Source: Iningainema tapete BLCC-T55 (GTDB lineage Bacteria > Cyanobacteriota > Cyanobacteriia > Cyanobacteriales > Nostocaceae). From it: DNA of 64,000 nucleotides. The translations under genes were made by a program, and so were the position numbers. Below the pieces are notes generated by a model. That model was not told where the DNA came from. It saw only the letters and a program-made list of their open reading frames with translations, and made no database searches. The stretch lies in the NCBI RefSeq assembly GCF_014698965.1, contig NZ_JACXAE010000072.1, positions 496,001 to 560,000 on the forward strand. The letters are read 5' to 3'. This document shows, piece after piece, positions 44,664-53,750 of this stretch. Numbering within the stretch: position 1 is the stretch's first letter; each line of letters begins with the position of its first letter.

Positions 44664-45701
44664 GTGGAAAATACACTGGGGTTAGAGATTATAGAGGTAG
44701 TGGAGCAAGCGGCGATCGCCTCGGCTCGTTGGATGGGCAAAGGAGAGAAAAACACAGCAGACCAAGTAGCTGTAGAAGCTATGCGGGAGCGGATGAACAA
44801 AATTTACATGCGTGGTCGGATCGTCATTGGGGAAGGTGAACGAGACGAAGCACCCATGCTTTACATTGGGGAAGAAGTAGGGATATGTACCCGTACAGAT
44901 GCCAAAGATTTTTGTAACCCAGACGAACTCATAGAAATTGACATCGCCGTTGATCCTTGTGAAGGCACAAACCTTGTCGCTTACGGTCAAAATGGCTCAA
45001 TGGCAGTTTTGGCAATTTCCGAAAAAGGTGGTTTATTCGCAGCGCCAGACTTCTATATGAAGAAGCTAGCAGCCCCAGCAGCAGCACGCGGTCATGTAGA
45101 TATTAACAAGACCCCTACTCAAAACCTGAAAATCCTCTCTGAGTGTTTAGACCGTGCTGTAGAAGAATTGGTAGTAGTGGTAATGGATCGTCCCCGCCAC
45201 AAAGAACTAATTCAGGAAATTCGCTCAGCAGGAGCCAGAGTACGTTTAATTAGTGACGGAGACGTTTCTGCCGCTATTTGCTGCGCCTTTGCCGGAACTA
45301 ACATCCACTGCTTGATGGGTATTGGTGCTGCACCAGAAGGTGTAATTTCTGCTGCAGCTTTACGTTGCTTAGGAGGACACTTCCAAGGACAACTGATCTA
45401 CGATCCAGAAGTAGTAAAAACAGGTTTGATTGGGGAAAGCAAAGAAGGTAACATCGCCAGACTCAAAGAAATGGGTATTAATGACCCAGATCGGTCTTAC
45501 AATGCTGAGGAACTAGCCAGTGGCAACACTGTACTATTTGCAGCTTGCGGTATTACCCCAGGCACCCTCATGGAAGGCGTCCGCTTCTTCCACGGAGGTG
45601 CAAGAACTCAAAGTTTGGTAATCTCCAGCCAGTCGCAAACTGCTCGATTTGTAGACACGATTCACATGTTTGAACCAACCAAGACTCTGCAACTGCGTTA
45701 A
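44664..45701 (+). CDS. glpX: Class II fructose-1,6-/sedoheptulose-1,7-bisphosphatase
   Basis: The 345-residue GlpX-type phosphatase is the bifunctional Calvin cycle enzyme of cyanobacteria, acting on both fructose and sedoheptulose bisphosphates. Recognised by [20 protein letters not shown], the metal site [28 protein letters not shown] and DGDVSAAI. The start is GTG with a purine-rich AGAGGGAAAAG upstream. It precedes hemA on the same strand with a strong hairpin between them. Confidence 0.95.
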   Translation: MENTLGLEIIEVVEQAAIASARWMGKGEKNTADQVAVEAMRERMNKIYMRGRIVIGEGERDEAPMLYIGEEVGICTRTDAKDFCNPDELIEIDIAVDPCEGTNLVAYGQNGSMAVLAISEKGGLFAAPDFYMKKLAAPAAARGHVDINKTPTQNLKILSECLDRAVEELVVVVMDRPRHKELIQEIRSAGARVRLISDGDVSAAICCAFAGTNIHCLMGIGAAPEGVISAAALRCLGGHFQGQLIYDPEVVKTGLIGESKEGNIARLKEMGINDPDRSYNAEELASGNTVLFAACGITPGTLMEGVRFFHGGARTQSLVISSQSQTARFVDTIHMFEPTKTLQLR

Positions 45702-45713
45702 GAAATGTTAATG

Positions 45714-45757
45714 GTTGATTGTTAATTGTTGATTGCTATTAACAATTAACAATCAAC
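45714..45757 (+). terminator. Hairpin with 17-bp arms between glpX and hemA
   Basis: The left arm GTTGATTGTTAATTGTT and right arm AACAATTAACAATCAAC are exactly complementary, with a 10-base loop. It begins 12 bases after the glpX stop. It is built of GTTAATTG/TTGATTG units like the STRR2-type tandem repeats. It may end or stabilise the glpX transcript. Confidence 0.8.
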
Positions 45758-45787
45758 ACACAATAATTACCAATTACCGTTTAGCAA

Positions 45788-47074
45788 ATGAATATAGTAG
45801 TAGTGGGGTTAAGCCATAAAACAGCCCCAGTTGAAGTCCGGGAAAAGCTGAGCATTCCAGAACCACAGATGGAAGGCGCTACCGCGCAACTTGCTAGCTA
45901 CCCCAATATTGAAGAAGTTGCAATTGTTAGCACTTGTAATCGATTAGAAATTTACATAGTTACAGAGGAAACAGAATTAGGCATCCGGGAAGTTACTCAG
46001 TTTCTGTCGGAACATAGTAAATTACCAAAATCATCACTGCGGCAACATTTGTTTGTTTTGCTACATCAGGATGCAGTAATGCATTTGATGCGAGTAGCAG
46101 CAGGTTTAGATAGCTTGGTTCTAGGCGAAGGTCAAATTCTGGCTCAGGTAAAAAACACACACAAATTGGGTCAGCAATATAACGGTATTAAAACAATTTT
46201 GAATCGATTATTTAAACAAGCAATTACAGCAGGTAAGCGGGTGCGCACTGAAACCAGTATTGGGACGGGCGCAGTTTCTATTAGTTCTGCGGCAGTGGAA
46301 CTGGCGCAAATGAAAGTGCAAAATTTAGCTGCTTGTCGAGTAGCAATTGTTGGTGCGGGGAAAATGTCCCGCTTGCTAGTACAACACCTGCTCTCCAAAG
46401 GCGCGCTCGCCATCTACGTTCTCAATCGTTCAGTAGCAAGAGCGCAAGAATTAGCACAGCAATTCCCCGGTCAACCAATTCAAATTCATCCAATATCATC
46501 AATGTTACCAGTAATTGCAGAGAGTGACTTGGTGTTTACAAGTACTTCAGCAATGGAACCGATACTCGACCGCGCTAAACTAGAAATGGTTTTAGAACAA
46601 AGTAGACGCTTAATGCTATTTGATATTTCTGTACCACGCAATGTTCACTCAGATGTAAACGAACTAGCAAACGTACAAGCGTTTAATGTAGACGATTTAA
46701 AGGCAGTAGTCGCACAAAACTACGAAAGCCGTCGCAAAATGGCACAAGAAGCTTTAGGATTACTAGAAGAAGAAGTAGAAACTTTTGAGGAATGGTTGCG
46801 CTCGCTGGAAACTGTCTCCACTATTAGCTGTTTACGTCATAAAATCGAAACTATCCGCGAACAAGAATTAGAAAAAGCTTTATCTCGACTGGGTTCAGAA
46901 TTTGCCGAAAAACATCAAGAAGTCATCGAAGCCCTAACACGGGGAATAGTTAATAAAATTTTACATGACCCAATGGTACAACTACGCGCTCAGCAAGACG
47001 TTGAGGCAAGACGCCATTGTATGCAAACCCTACAAACTTTGTTTAACCTAGATGTAGAACAACAATATAGTTAA
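45788..47074 (+). CDS. hemA: Glutamyl-tRNA reductase
   Basis: The 428-residue NADPH enzyme makes glutamate-1-semialdehyde from Glu-tRNA, the first committed step to haem and chlorophyll. The catalytic Cys is in [11 protein letters not shown], the substrate-binding [12 protein letters not shown] follows, then the NADPH domain with [17 protein letters not shown] and the C-terminal dimer helices. Length and start are normal. It lies 86 bases after glpX on the same strand, separated by a hairpin. Confidence 0.97.
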   Translation: MNIVVVGLSHKTAPVEVREKLSIPEPQMEGATAQLASYPNIEEVAIVSTCNRLEIYIVTEETELGIREVTQFLSEHSKLPKSSLRQHLFVLLHQDAVMHLMRVAAGLDSLVLGEGQILAQVKNTHKLGQQYNGIKTILNRLFKQAITAGKRVRTETSIGTGAVSISSAAVELAQMKVQNLAACRVAIVGAGKMSRLLVQHLLSKGALAIYVLNRSVARAQELAQQFPGQPIQIHPISSMLPVIAESDLVFTSTSAMEPILDRAKLEMVLEQSRRLMLFDISVPRNVHSDVNELANVQAFNVDDLKAVVAQNYESRRKMAQEALGLLEEEVETFEEWLRSLETVSTISCLRHKIETIREQELEKALSRLGSEFAEKHQEVIEALTRGIVNKILHDPMVQLRAQQDVEARRHCMQTLQTLFNLDVEQQYS

Positions 47075-47090
47075 ACAAATTTTGGATTAA

Positions 47091-47122
47091 AAAACAGTTA
47101 ACTGTTAACAGTTAACTGTTTT
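47091..47122 (+). terminator. Hairpin after hemA
   Basis: AAAACAGTTAACTGTT and AACAGTTAACTGTTTT form a perfect 32-base palindrome made of AACAGTT/AACTGTT units, starting 16 bases after the hemA stop. It resembles the STRR3-type CAACAGT repeats and should act as a terminator on both strands. Confidence 0.8.
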
Positions 47123-47230
47123 ATGTTTTGCATCTCTCAAGTAGCACCGCTGCGCGAAAGTCACGCATTCACGCATTCAAAAGTATTATGGAATGGGTTG
47201 TTTAGGGATGTCCCGTGCAGTAAGCAGTAG

Positions 47231-47851
47231 TTAAGCTACTTCTTTCATGACTAAGTTAAGCAAGCGATCGCCAATCGCGTCTAGAGGAAGAACCAAATCG
47301 ACTTTTCCAGTATCAATAGCAGATTTGGGCATACTGAAACACTCGCAACTAGCCTCATCCTGGGCAATCACTATACCGCCATACTTTTTGATAGCCAGCA
47401 CCCCCTCACTACCATCGCCGTCTCCGCCAGTAAGAACGATTGCGATCGCTCGACTTTTAAAACTAGCAGCTGCTGACGCGAACATTTGATCGGCGGCGGG
47501 ACGAACAAAGTTCTCCTTTGGCGCATCGGAAAGGGAAAGAGTACCGTTGGAGTTAACCAACAGGTGTTTGTTTGGAACGGGGGTGTAGACTGTCCTTGGG
47601 CGTAACAGTTCCCCATCCTCTGCCTGCTTTACCTGCAAAGCCGTGCAGCGGCTAAGGATTTGGGGCATATAGCTAGGGTACAGGGGATATAGATGCTGTA
47701 CTACGGTAATTGCTGCCGGAAAGTCAGCTGGTAATGCCGATAGAATTTTGCTGATAGCTTTTATTCCACCTCTAGAAGCGGCGATCGCCACTACATTATA
47801 AGGGACGTTGGGGAAGTGAGAGATAACTCTGTGTCCCAATTGTGAAATCAC
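47231..47851 (-). CDS. Stand-alone CheB-type methylesterase domain protein
   Basis: The 206-residue protein is a CheB catalytic domain without the usual N-terminal receiver domain. The active site is Ser in AIAASRGGIKAI, His in TVVQHLYPLYP and Asp in LTGGDGDGSEGV. Classical CheB removes methyl groups from chemoreceptors; single-domain forms in cyanobacteria are of unknown role and often stand beside unrelated regulators. No chemotaxis genes are near. The N-terminal 20 residues are variable. Confidence 0.85.
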   Translation of the reverse strand: MISQLGHRVISHFPNVPYNVVAIAASRGGIKAISKILSALPADFPAAITVVQHLYPLYPSYMPQILSRCTALQVKQAEDGELLRPRTVYTPVPNKHLLVNSNGTLSLSDAPKENFVRPAADQMFASAAASFKSRAIAIVLTGGDGDGSEGVLAIKKYGGIVIAQDEASCECFSMPKSAIDTGKVDLVLPLDAIGDRLLNLVMKEVA

Positions 47852-47965
47852 GTTTTTTCTTCTGCCTCGGAAGTTCTGTAATCAACCGCTTCTAGAGTGT
47901 CTTAGTATGCGAGGGCAAGTAAAACCTTTATGTACGGTAACGTAGAAGTACTATTTTATTTTATC

Positions 47966-48005
47966 GTCAAGAAGTTTTGTACGCAAGCGTACAAAACTTC
48001 TTGAC
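47966..48005. repeat. 40-bp near-perfect inverted repeat
   Basis: The left arm GTCAAGAAGTTTTGTACGC (19 bases) is followed by two bases and then its exact complement GCGTACAAAACTTCTTGAC. It lies in the divergent region between the CheB-like gene and the broken Crp-type gene. It could be a terminator-like hairpin, a miniature mobile element or the remains of one. Confidence 0.85.
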
Positions 48006-48089
48006 AAAAGAGTTCATCTTTCGCCAGACGATCTCTACAGATGCTATGAGTTATTAAATTGAAATACAACTTGCTCACAGAGGTTATTA

Positions 48090-48811
48090 ATGTCCGCGTC
48101 TCAAAATCCCCCTGATCGAATTAATGGGCTCTTGGCTGCCCTGCCCAAAGAAGAATATGATCGCCTCCAACCGCACCTAGAGCTAGTCCAACTAACTTTC
48201 TAGCAAGTCCTCTACGAACCCAACGAACCCATCGAGTACGTCTATTTCGTTAACTATGGCGTTGTCTCTATGCTCAATCTAATGGAAAACGGCGATGTAG
48301 TGGAAGTAGCTACGGTGGGCAATGAAGGAATGGCGGGTTTGCCCATATTCCTGGGAGCCAATTCAATTCCAGGTATGGCTATGTCGCAGATTCCCGGCAA
48401 TGCTTTTAGGATGAGAGTAGATGTATTTCAACGCGAAGTGACTTCACAAAGCCCGCTGTACAAACTACTGCAACGCTACACGCAAACGCTGTTTAATCAG
48501 ATTGCCCAAGGTGCTGCTTGCAACCGCTTACACTCGATTGAAGAGCGATTTTGTCGGTGGGTATTAATGACTCAAGATCGAGTAGACACAGACGAGTTCC
48601 TCTTACCCAGGAGTTCTTAGCGCAAATGCTGGGGGTGCGTCGTGCCGGTGTGAGTGTAGTAGCCGCTACGATCCAAAGGGCGGGGCTAATCTCCTACAAG
48701 CGTGGCAAGATGAAGATTTTGGACAGAGTTGGTTTGGAAGACGCCACCTGTGAATGTTATGGAATCATCCAAGAGGAGTTTAAACGTTTGCTAGGCAATG
48801 CATCACTTTAA
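48090..48811 (+). pseudogene. Broken Crp/Fnr-family transcription regulator
   Basis: The frame opens MSASQNPPDRINGLLAALP, is cut by TAG at 48201-48203 (in LVQLTF-stop-QVLYEPNEPIEYVYF), then continues as a cyclic-nucleotide-like domain (GDVVEVATVGNEGMAGLP). Near 48605 one base is missing from TTAACCCAG, shifting the frame in the linker; the winged helix (FLAQMLGVRRAGVSVVAATIQRAGLISYKRG) goes on in another frame to 48811. Two lesions make it a pseudogene unless there are sequencing errors. The type matches Crp-like regulators with VGxEGMxGL motifs common in cyanobacteria. Parts of it could still be made from internal starts. Confidence 0.85.
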
Positions 48812-49039
48812 TTTCCATCGGGATCATTAAGGTCAACATTATTTTTTACCCGATCTAAATAAGCTTGCGATGCCTTTTCAAATTCTCTAACTGCCTTCAC
48901 ATGAGCTTCAGTTGCTTTGATCTGCTCCTGTACGATCGTGCATACTCAATCCTACCTTTTCTATGGATTTGCCATGCTCAAGTGAGATCAAGGCATGTTC
49001 CTGTGCGGCTTTTACTGCCTCCTCTGAAACCTTATGCAT
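48808..49039 (-). pseudogene. Broken small coiled-coil-like gene
   Basis: From ATG 49039 the minus strand reads MHKVSEEAVKAAQEHALISL... for about 36 codons, then the reading frame must shift by one base near the HIP1-like GATCG (about 48935) to continue as VQEQIKATEAHVKAVREFEK to a stop at 48808. The two halves together look like one small charged helical protein of about 75 residues. It ends 4 bases into the broken Crp-type gene. I do not recognise its family. Confidence 0.55.
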
Positions 49040-49309
49040 AATGCTCTAATTTACTATTACTTATAAAGTAAATAACGCCAATGTATCTGTCTCATCATCT
49101 GTTAACAGGATTAATTGGCAATTACCTCCTGCATAGCTGCCTTAGCAAATCTAAAAAACAAATTAAGAAAATTATCTGTTTGTATAATTTCATAACAAAA
49201 TTAATTTATGTAAAAAAATACAACAAATTGATGCTGTGTAAAGGAAGACAGCAGCAATAATTCGATGCACAACTAATTTGATTTACGTCTAATCAAATTA
49301 TCACCGAAA

Positions 49310-49891
49310 ATGAAAAATGAACAGTTTCAAATTTTGCTGCGCTTTTTCAAAGCGTTAGCAGATGAAAGTCGGCTCAAAATATTAGGTATCTTGGCAAATC
49401 AGGAGTGCAGTGTCGAGGAATTAGCGGCACTACTACAACTGAAAGAACCTACAGTATCCCATCATCTTACAAAACTAAAAGAACTAAATTTGGTAACTAT
49501 GCGTCCAGAAGGAAATTCGCACTTATACCAGTTAGATGCGATCGCATTACAGACAATAAGTAAAGAGATTTTTACTCCAGAAAACATCGCCTCTTTGGTA
49601 GAAAATGTGAATACACAAGCGTGGGAAACCAAAGTACTTAAAACCTACCTAGAGGGTGATGCAAACTCTGTTCAACGCCTCAAAGAAATTCCTACCAGCC
49701 GCAAAAAGCGCTTAGTAATTCTCAAATGGCTAGCTAGCCTCTTTGAGGTAGGGGTTAATTACTCAGAAAGTGGTGTAGATGAAATTCTTCAGCGCTACCA
49801 TCCCGACTACATTATCCTACGACAAGAATTAATTAGCCACCAACTGATGCAAAATGAAAACGGGATTTACAAGCTTTCTTCACTTGATTAA
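49310..49891 (+). CDS. ArsR-type winged-helix regulator with DUF2087 domain
   Basis: The 193-residue protein has an ArsR/SmtB helix-turn-helix (residues 8-75: FFKALADESRLKILGILANQECSVEELAALLQLKEPTVSHHLTKLKELNLV) and a C-terminal DUF2087 domain (about 110-185: LKEIPTSRKKRLVILKWLASLFEVGVNYSESGVDEILQRYHPDYIILRQELI). No metal-binding Cys motif is seen in the winged helix, so the signal is probably not a metal. The architecture is known but its ligand is not. Targets may include the gene that follows 150 bases downstream. Confidence 0.88.
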   Translation: MKNEQFQILLRFFKALADESRLKILGILANQECSVEELAALLQLKEPTVSHHLTKLKELNLVTMRPEGNSHLYQLDAIALQTISKEIFTPENIASLVENVNTQAWETKVLKTYLEGDANSVQRLKEIPTSRKKRLVILKWLASLFEVGVNYSESGVDEILQRYHPDYIILRQELISHQLMQNENGIYKLSSLD

Positions 49892-50041
49892 CAAATTTGA
49901 AAAGCTCCGGTGGTTAGATTTCCTTCCCACTGGATATAGTACACAAAATTTAAGACTTTGGAGAGCATAAACTTTTGATATTTTTGATATTGTTGTACTA
50001 ACTTTAGTCAATAGTTGTTCATGAATTCATAGGTGCGTCCA

Positions 50042-50413
50042 ATGGTTGACGAAATTACCCCTTCATTAATTACTCCAAAAGACATAATTCAAAAATATTT
50101 AGAAGTTTTAGCTGTTTTACAGAAAGCTTTAGATATAGAACCTGCGAGTCAACCTAACGAAGAAATTGAATTAGAATCCAAGCAGGAAATGATTGTAGGT
50201 GAAACAGGTAATTCGTCTTTGGGTAAGATATACACGGCGGAAGAACTTGCTGAAGAAAAACGCTATTTAGCAGTTGTAAAGGCTAAAATTTTGGCGTTTA
50301 AGGCTGAAAATCACAAAAAATTTCTTACTGCTCAATCTAAATTTGCTGATAGTCAAGTGATGTTTGGAGTTAGTCAAATGAGATTTAGAAGTAGAAAGCT
50401 CAATCTCAATTAA
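50042..50413 (+). CDS. Hypothetical protein with helical C-terminus
   Basis: About 123 residues from ATG 50042 (AGGTG 5 bases upstream); a GTG nine bases earlier is possible. The protein has no membrane segment or Cys. The N-terminal third is helical (PKDIIQKYLEVLAVLQKAL), the middle is acidic, and the C-terminal half is a Lys-rich helix ending RFRSRKLNLN. No family is recognised. It follows the ArsR-type gene on the same strand. Confidence 0.6.
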   Translation: MVDEITPSLITPKDIIQKYLEVLAVLQKALDIEPASQPNEEIELESKQEMIVGETGNSSLGKIYTAEELAEEKRYLAVVKAKILAFKAENHKKFLTAQSKFADSQVMFGVSQMRFRSRKLNLN

Positions 50414-50539
50414 CAAATTTCTTTGACTGCAAAAGTTTAGTAACAAGAGTGCCAAATTATCCTTCTTTAGTAGTACGCTTTTGGTAGCGTGGCTACTAAG
50501 TCTTTGTGTTGAAAGTTCTATAACCTAAGTTAGTTTTTT

Positions 50540-51352
50540 CTACTGCGGATATTGTTGTATTCCATCGTTAGGTAGAGGCGGCTTGGGTAAATAAGAACTT
50601 AGATCCAAGGGCTGAGTTTCTAATCCAACAATCTGTAGCGCCCATCTAGCTTTTACCAAATCCCGTAACTCTTGATTTTCGATAGATTCAATTAAATCGA
50701 TCGCTTGTATTTGTCGATCATCTGAACGCAAGCGATCGTATAATTCTGTAGCCCTTTTTCTGGTATTTTCAGCTTGACTAAAAAACAGTGCTGCCACAGC
50801 TTCTATCGCTAAACCGGGAAGAGTATTAACTAACAACATTTGCGGTTCTTTTGAACGTAATGAGCTAAAACCTGTATACAAAATTAAGAGGAACCCAAAA
50901 GATGCTGCTGTCACACTAAACCAAAATTGTGCTGTCGCTTGAGCTAATGCTTGAGTGTGGTATCCTTCGATCAAATCTGTAGCTACTGCTTTGAGGCTTT
51001 CCTCTGATGAATTGATCCCCCTTTCCCGGAAACTGTGAGTTAGGAAGTTTTGGACTTTTGATGTTTTAGCAGCAACGGCAATTTCTTTTGCACTTTTGAG
51101 TTCTGTTTCTAACTGGTGTTTATTTTTACCAGAAAGTAGTGCAGTGGCAAGTCCAAGAGCAGTTAAAGCAGTGGCGGCAACACCCCCAATTAAAATAGGT
51201 CGAGTTACTTCTATAGAATTGAAACTAGAAATTTGGTTATCACTATTTGTGTAAGTTGATGTCGGTGGTAACGACTGAGAGTAAGCGGGTGCGGCGAAAA
51301 TTGCCGTAGTTATAGCTATAGTCGCTACAACTACTTTTTTCACAATTAGCAT
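50540..51352 (-). CDS. Membrane protein resembling the cyanobacterial TRADD-N-associated TM domain
   Basis: The 270-residue protein has a signal peptide (KVVVATIAITTAIFAAPAYS), one membrane helix (LIGGVAATALTALGLATALLSG), a helical region, then a two-helix hairpin (FWFSVTAASFGFLLILYTGF and LVNTLPGLAIEAVAALFF) followed by a conserved-looking tail ENTRKRATELYDRLRSDDRQIQAIDLIESI. The tail and hairpin resemble the cyanobacterial TRADD-N-associated two-helix membrane domain that accompanies predicted conflict systems. I rate that match as likely but unproven. No obvious partner gene lies beside it. Confidence 0.65.
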   Translation of the reverse strand: MLIVKKVVVATIAITTAIFAAPAYSQSLPPTSTYTNSDNQISSFNSIEVTRPILIGGVAATALTALGLATALLSGKNKHQLETELKSAKEIAVAAKTSKVQNFLTHSFRERGINSSEESLKAVATDLIEGYHTQALAQATAQFWFSVTAASFGFLLILYTGFSSLRSKEPQMLLVNTLPGLAIEAVAALFFSQAENTRKRATELYDRLRSDDRQIQAIDLIESIENQELRDLVKARWALQIVGLETQPLDLSSYLPKPPLPNDGIQQYPQ

Positions 51353-51404
51353 AAGGGCAAGTATATGTATACAATGTTATGAATCGCGCTTTTTACATCT
51401 TACA

Positions 51405-51505
51405 TCTTGTGGTACGGGTATCTTGCCAGCTCACTTGACGGGCAGGATGCTCCGCAGTCGCCTCAACTCTGGGAACCAGAGCACGGCGCTGCTCTCCATC
51501 CCACA
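51405..51505. repeat. Dispersed repeat region with long imperfect hairpin
   Basis: The stretch starts TCTTGTGGTACGGG and ends CCATCCCACAAGA, so its ends are complementary. In between lie ATCTTGCC / GACGGGCAGGATGC repeats like the hairpin at 34498. It is of the intergenic-repeat type of these genomes and holds no gene. Confidence 0.6.
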
Positions 51506-51540
51506 AGATCATTTTCTATATATTTGCCAAGTTATTTAAA

Positions 51541-52314
51541 TTACTTTCCCAAATAAGCTTCTAAAACTTTCGTATTAGTCTGAATTTGTTCTGGAGTACC
51601 ATCAGCAAGGTTACTTCCTTCCGCCAGTACCCAAACATGATCGCACAAGGACATAATTACATCCATATTATGTTCAATAATGAGAAACGTCATGCCCTCG
51701 CGATTCCAAGCGAGGATGCGCGAGCATATCTCATCAATTAATCGAGGATTCACCCCTGCAGCTGGTTCATCCAATAAAATTAGTTTAGGGTTAGTCATCA
51801 ACGCTCGTCCCATTTCTAGTAACTTACGTTGTCCCCCTGACAAACCCCCGGCGTAATCATGTGCCTTGTGAGCTAATCCTACTGATTCTAACACCGATAG
51901 CGCTCGTTGTTCTAGTTGATTTTCTTCTTGAGCGATTTGTTTTTGTTGAAATTGTACTCGCCAAAAGTTTTCCCCAATTTGTTTTTGCGCCGCCAGAAGC
52001 ATATTATCTAAGACTGTCAACCGCGATAAAGCCCGCGCTACTTGAAAAGTGCGTACTAATCCTTGCTGGGCAATTTGGTATGGCTGCAAGTGCTGAATCT
52101 GTTCGCCATCAAACACTACTTTGCCTTTGTCTGAACGAATAAAGTTAGATAGTAAATTAAATAAGGTGGTTTTACCAGCACCGTTAGGACCAATTAATCC
52201 CGTGATGCTGCGGCTAGCTACTTGTATGGAAGCATTATCTACAGCTTTAATGCCACCAAAGCTTTTGCAAAGTCCACTTGCTGCAAGTAGTGGGGATGAT
52301 TGGTTATTTGCCAA
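51541..52314 (-). CDS. natA: Neutral/branched-chain amino acid ABC transporter ATPase (LivG/NatA type)
   Basis: The 257-residue ATPase has Walker A GPNGAGKTTL, signature LSGGQRKLLEMGRAL, Walker B LILLDEPAAGVN and the LivG-type end DGTPEQIQTNTKVLEAYLG. Its start overlaps the end of the permease gene by 11 bases. In Anabaena the N-I neutral amino acid permease has natA and natC adjacent while natB, natD and natE lie elsewhere (as I recall); this window shows just that pair, so I use those symbols. The system recovers leaked amino acids and, in Anabaena, affects diazotrophic growth. Confidence 0.85.
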   Translation of the reverse strand: MANNQSSPLLAASGLCKSFGGIKAVDNASIQVASRSITGLIGPNGAGKTTLFNLLSNFIRSDKGKVVFDGEQIQHLQPYQIAQQGLVRTFQVARALSRLTVLDNMLLAAQKQIGENFWRVQFQQKQIAQEENQLEQRALSVLESVGLAHKAHDYAGGLSGGQRKLLEMGRALMTNPKLILLDEPAAGVNPRLIDEICSRILAWNREGMTFLIIEHNMDVIMSLCDHVWVLAEGSNLADGTPEQIQTNTKVLEAYLGK

Positions 52315-53437
52315 GGGTGAGTTCCTCCTTTTTCCCTAAGATTCCTTGAGGACGCCATATCATTAGTATCATTAAGATTAGACCTATGACCATGATGCGA
52401 AATGCACCTAAGCGTGCTTCATCAAGCGGGAAAAGTTTCGGTAAGAATTCGCGGGTTAGAGCATCGTATGTAAAATAAATCACTGCTCCTAAGATAGTAC
52501 CGATGTTACTACCAGAACCTCCTAAAATTACCATAATCCAAGCATCGAAGGTAAGCTGTGGCTGGAAGTTATCTGGGTAAATGGCGCTGAGTTGCCATGC
52601 GAAGAATGTACCAGAAATCCCAGCGATCGCACCTCCGAGCATGAGAGCTTGTAGTTTGTACCAAAAGACATTTTTGCCTAGTGCTTTGGGAACTTGTTCA
52701 TCTTCACGAATTGCTTTGAGGACTCTACCCCAAGGCGATCTTACCAAAATCTCCAACCGCCAGAACACAAAGGCGAACGCGATCGACGATAAAAACATTA
52801 AACCTGCTTTTGGGTTGTAGTCGTACAGTGCAATTACCCCGGAGATATAAATTGTTGCTGCTAATAGCCCTAAAAAAATTCCCACTACTAGCCGAGATAC
52901 GTATTCTTGCTGATTTCCCACCTTTTTATTTGTATCAATAACTCGCGATGGTTTTGCTCTTTGAATCCAGTGCCACAACTGCCAAATAATTATACCAGTA
53001 AGCAGTGTAAATAGCCCGATCATGACAAATCTGATGGGCAAACCAGGTGGTTCAGATATAGGTATACGGTAACTTTGTACACCAAAAGCCCCAGGAGTCC
53101 AACTATCACCCACTGGTAATTCCTGGTTGTTGACAACTAAACGAATTAGTTCCCCAACACCAATAGTAACGATTCCCAGGTAATCTTCCCGTAAGCGTAA
53201 AGTGGAGAAACCTATTACCAGCCCCAACAATGCTGCTAAAACGGCACCAGCAAGTGAAGATATAAGTAAGGGGAAGCCTTTTAAGCTTAACAAAACTGTT
53301 GTGTATGCTCCCAAAGTCATGAAGGCAACATGACCAAAGTTAATTAAGCCTGTAAAGCCCCATTGTAAGTTCAATCCCAAACTGAACAAACCAAAAATTG
53401 ATGTAGAAATCGCTAGGAATATTAAATAGTCAAACAT
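52304..53437 (-). CDS. natC: Neutral/branched-chain amino acid ABC transporter permease (LivM/NatC type)
   Basis: The 377-residue membrane protein has about ten helices with the LivM pattern: FSLGLNLQWGFTGLINFGHVAFMTLGAY at the start, TLRLREDYLGIVTIGVGEL, the coupling segment SPWGRVLKAIREDEQVPKALGKN and the QLTFDAWIMVILGGSGSNIGTILGA motif. It carries a longer periplasmic loop (around residues 100-130) than E. coli LivM. It is cotranscribed with the ATPase gene. No binding protein gene is nearby, which matches the scattered nat genes of Anabaena. I found no NtcA site upstream. Confidence 0.87.
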   Translation of the reverse strand: MFDYLIFLAISTSIFGLFSLGLNLQWGFTGLINFGHVAFMTLGAYTTVLLSLKGFPLLISSLAGAVLAALLGLVIGFSTLRLREDYLGIVTIGVGELIRLVVNNQELPVGDSWTPGAFGVQSYRIPISEPPGLPIRFVMIGLFTLLTGIIIWQLWHWIQRAKPSRVIDTNKKVGNQQEYVSRLVVGIFLGLLAATIYISGVIALYDYNPKAGLMFLSSIAFAFVFWRLEILVRSPWGRVLKAIREDEQVPKALGKNVFWYKLQALMLGGAIAGISGTFFAWQLSAIYPDNFQPQLTFDAWIMVILGGSGSNIGTILGAVIYFTYDALTREFLPKLFPLDEARLGAFRIMVIGLILMILMIWRPQGILGKKEELTLGK

Positions 53438-53540
53438 ATTAATGGGGATTTAGGTTGATCAATTTTAGCGCAGGGCTGTGTCATTAACATGAGCTGATTT
53501 TCTGGGAACAATATAGTGCATAGTGCTAGGTGAATGCTAG

Positions 53541-53738
53541 ATGAATTTGTTGAGAATCAGAATACATTTCTTAATCGAGCAGTTAGCTGACGAGAATTTG
53601 GAAGATGTTTGGAGTATTGTTTATGCTTTACATTGTGATATGTATATGATGAAAGCTATACAAGAAGTCAAGCGATCTACTCAACCTTGGGACACTTTGA
53701 CCCATGACGAGGCGGTACAATTACTCGCTTGCTCATAG
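53541..53738 (+). CDS. Probable antitoxin of a RelE-type pair
   Basis: The 65-residue protein (LIEQLADENLEDVWSIVYALHCDMYMMKAIQEVKRSTQPWDTLTHDEAVQLLA) lies 12 bases before a RelE/ParE-type toxin gene on the same strand. Its size, position and acidic helical sequence fit an antitoxin, but I do not recognise a specific DNA-binding domain. The functional call rests mainly on context. Confidence 0.6.
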   Translation: MNLLRIRIHFLIEQLADENLEDVWSIVYALHCDMYMMKAIQEVKRSTQPWDTLTHDEAVQLLACS

Positions 53739-53750
53739 GGTAGGTGGTAT

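Noticed and set aside
48201-48203. Recoded or read-through TAG in the Crp-type gene
   Set aside because: A second lesion (missing base near 48605) downstream makes simple decay more likely, and there is no hairpin or context suggesting recoding.
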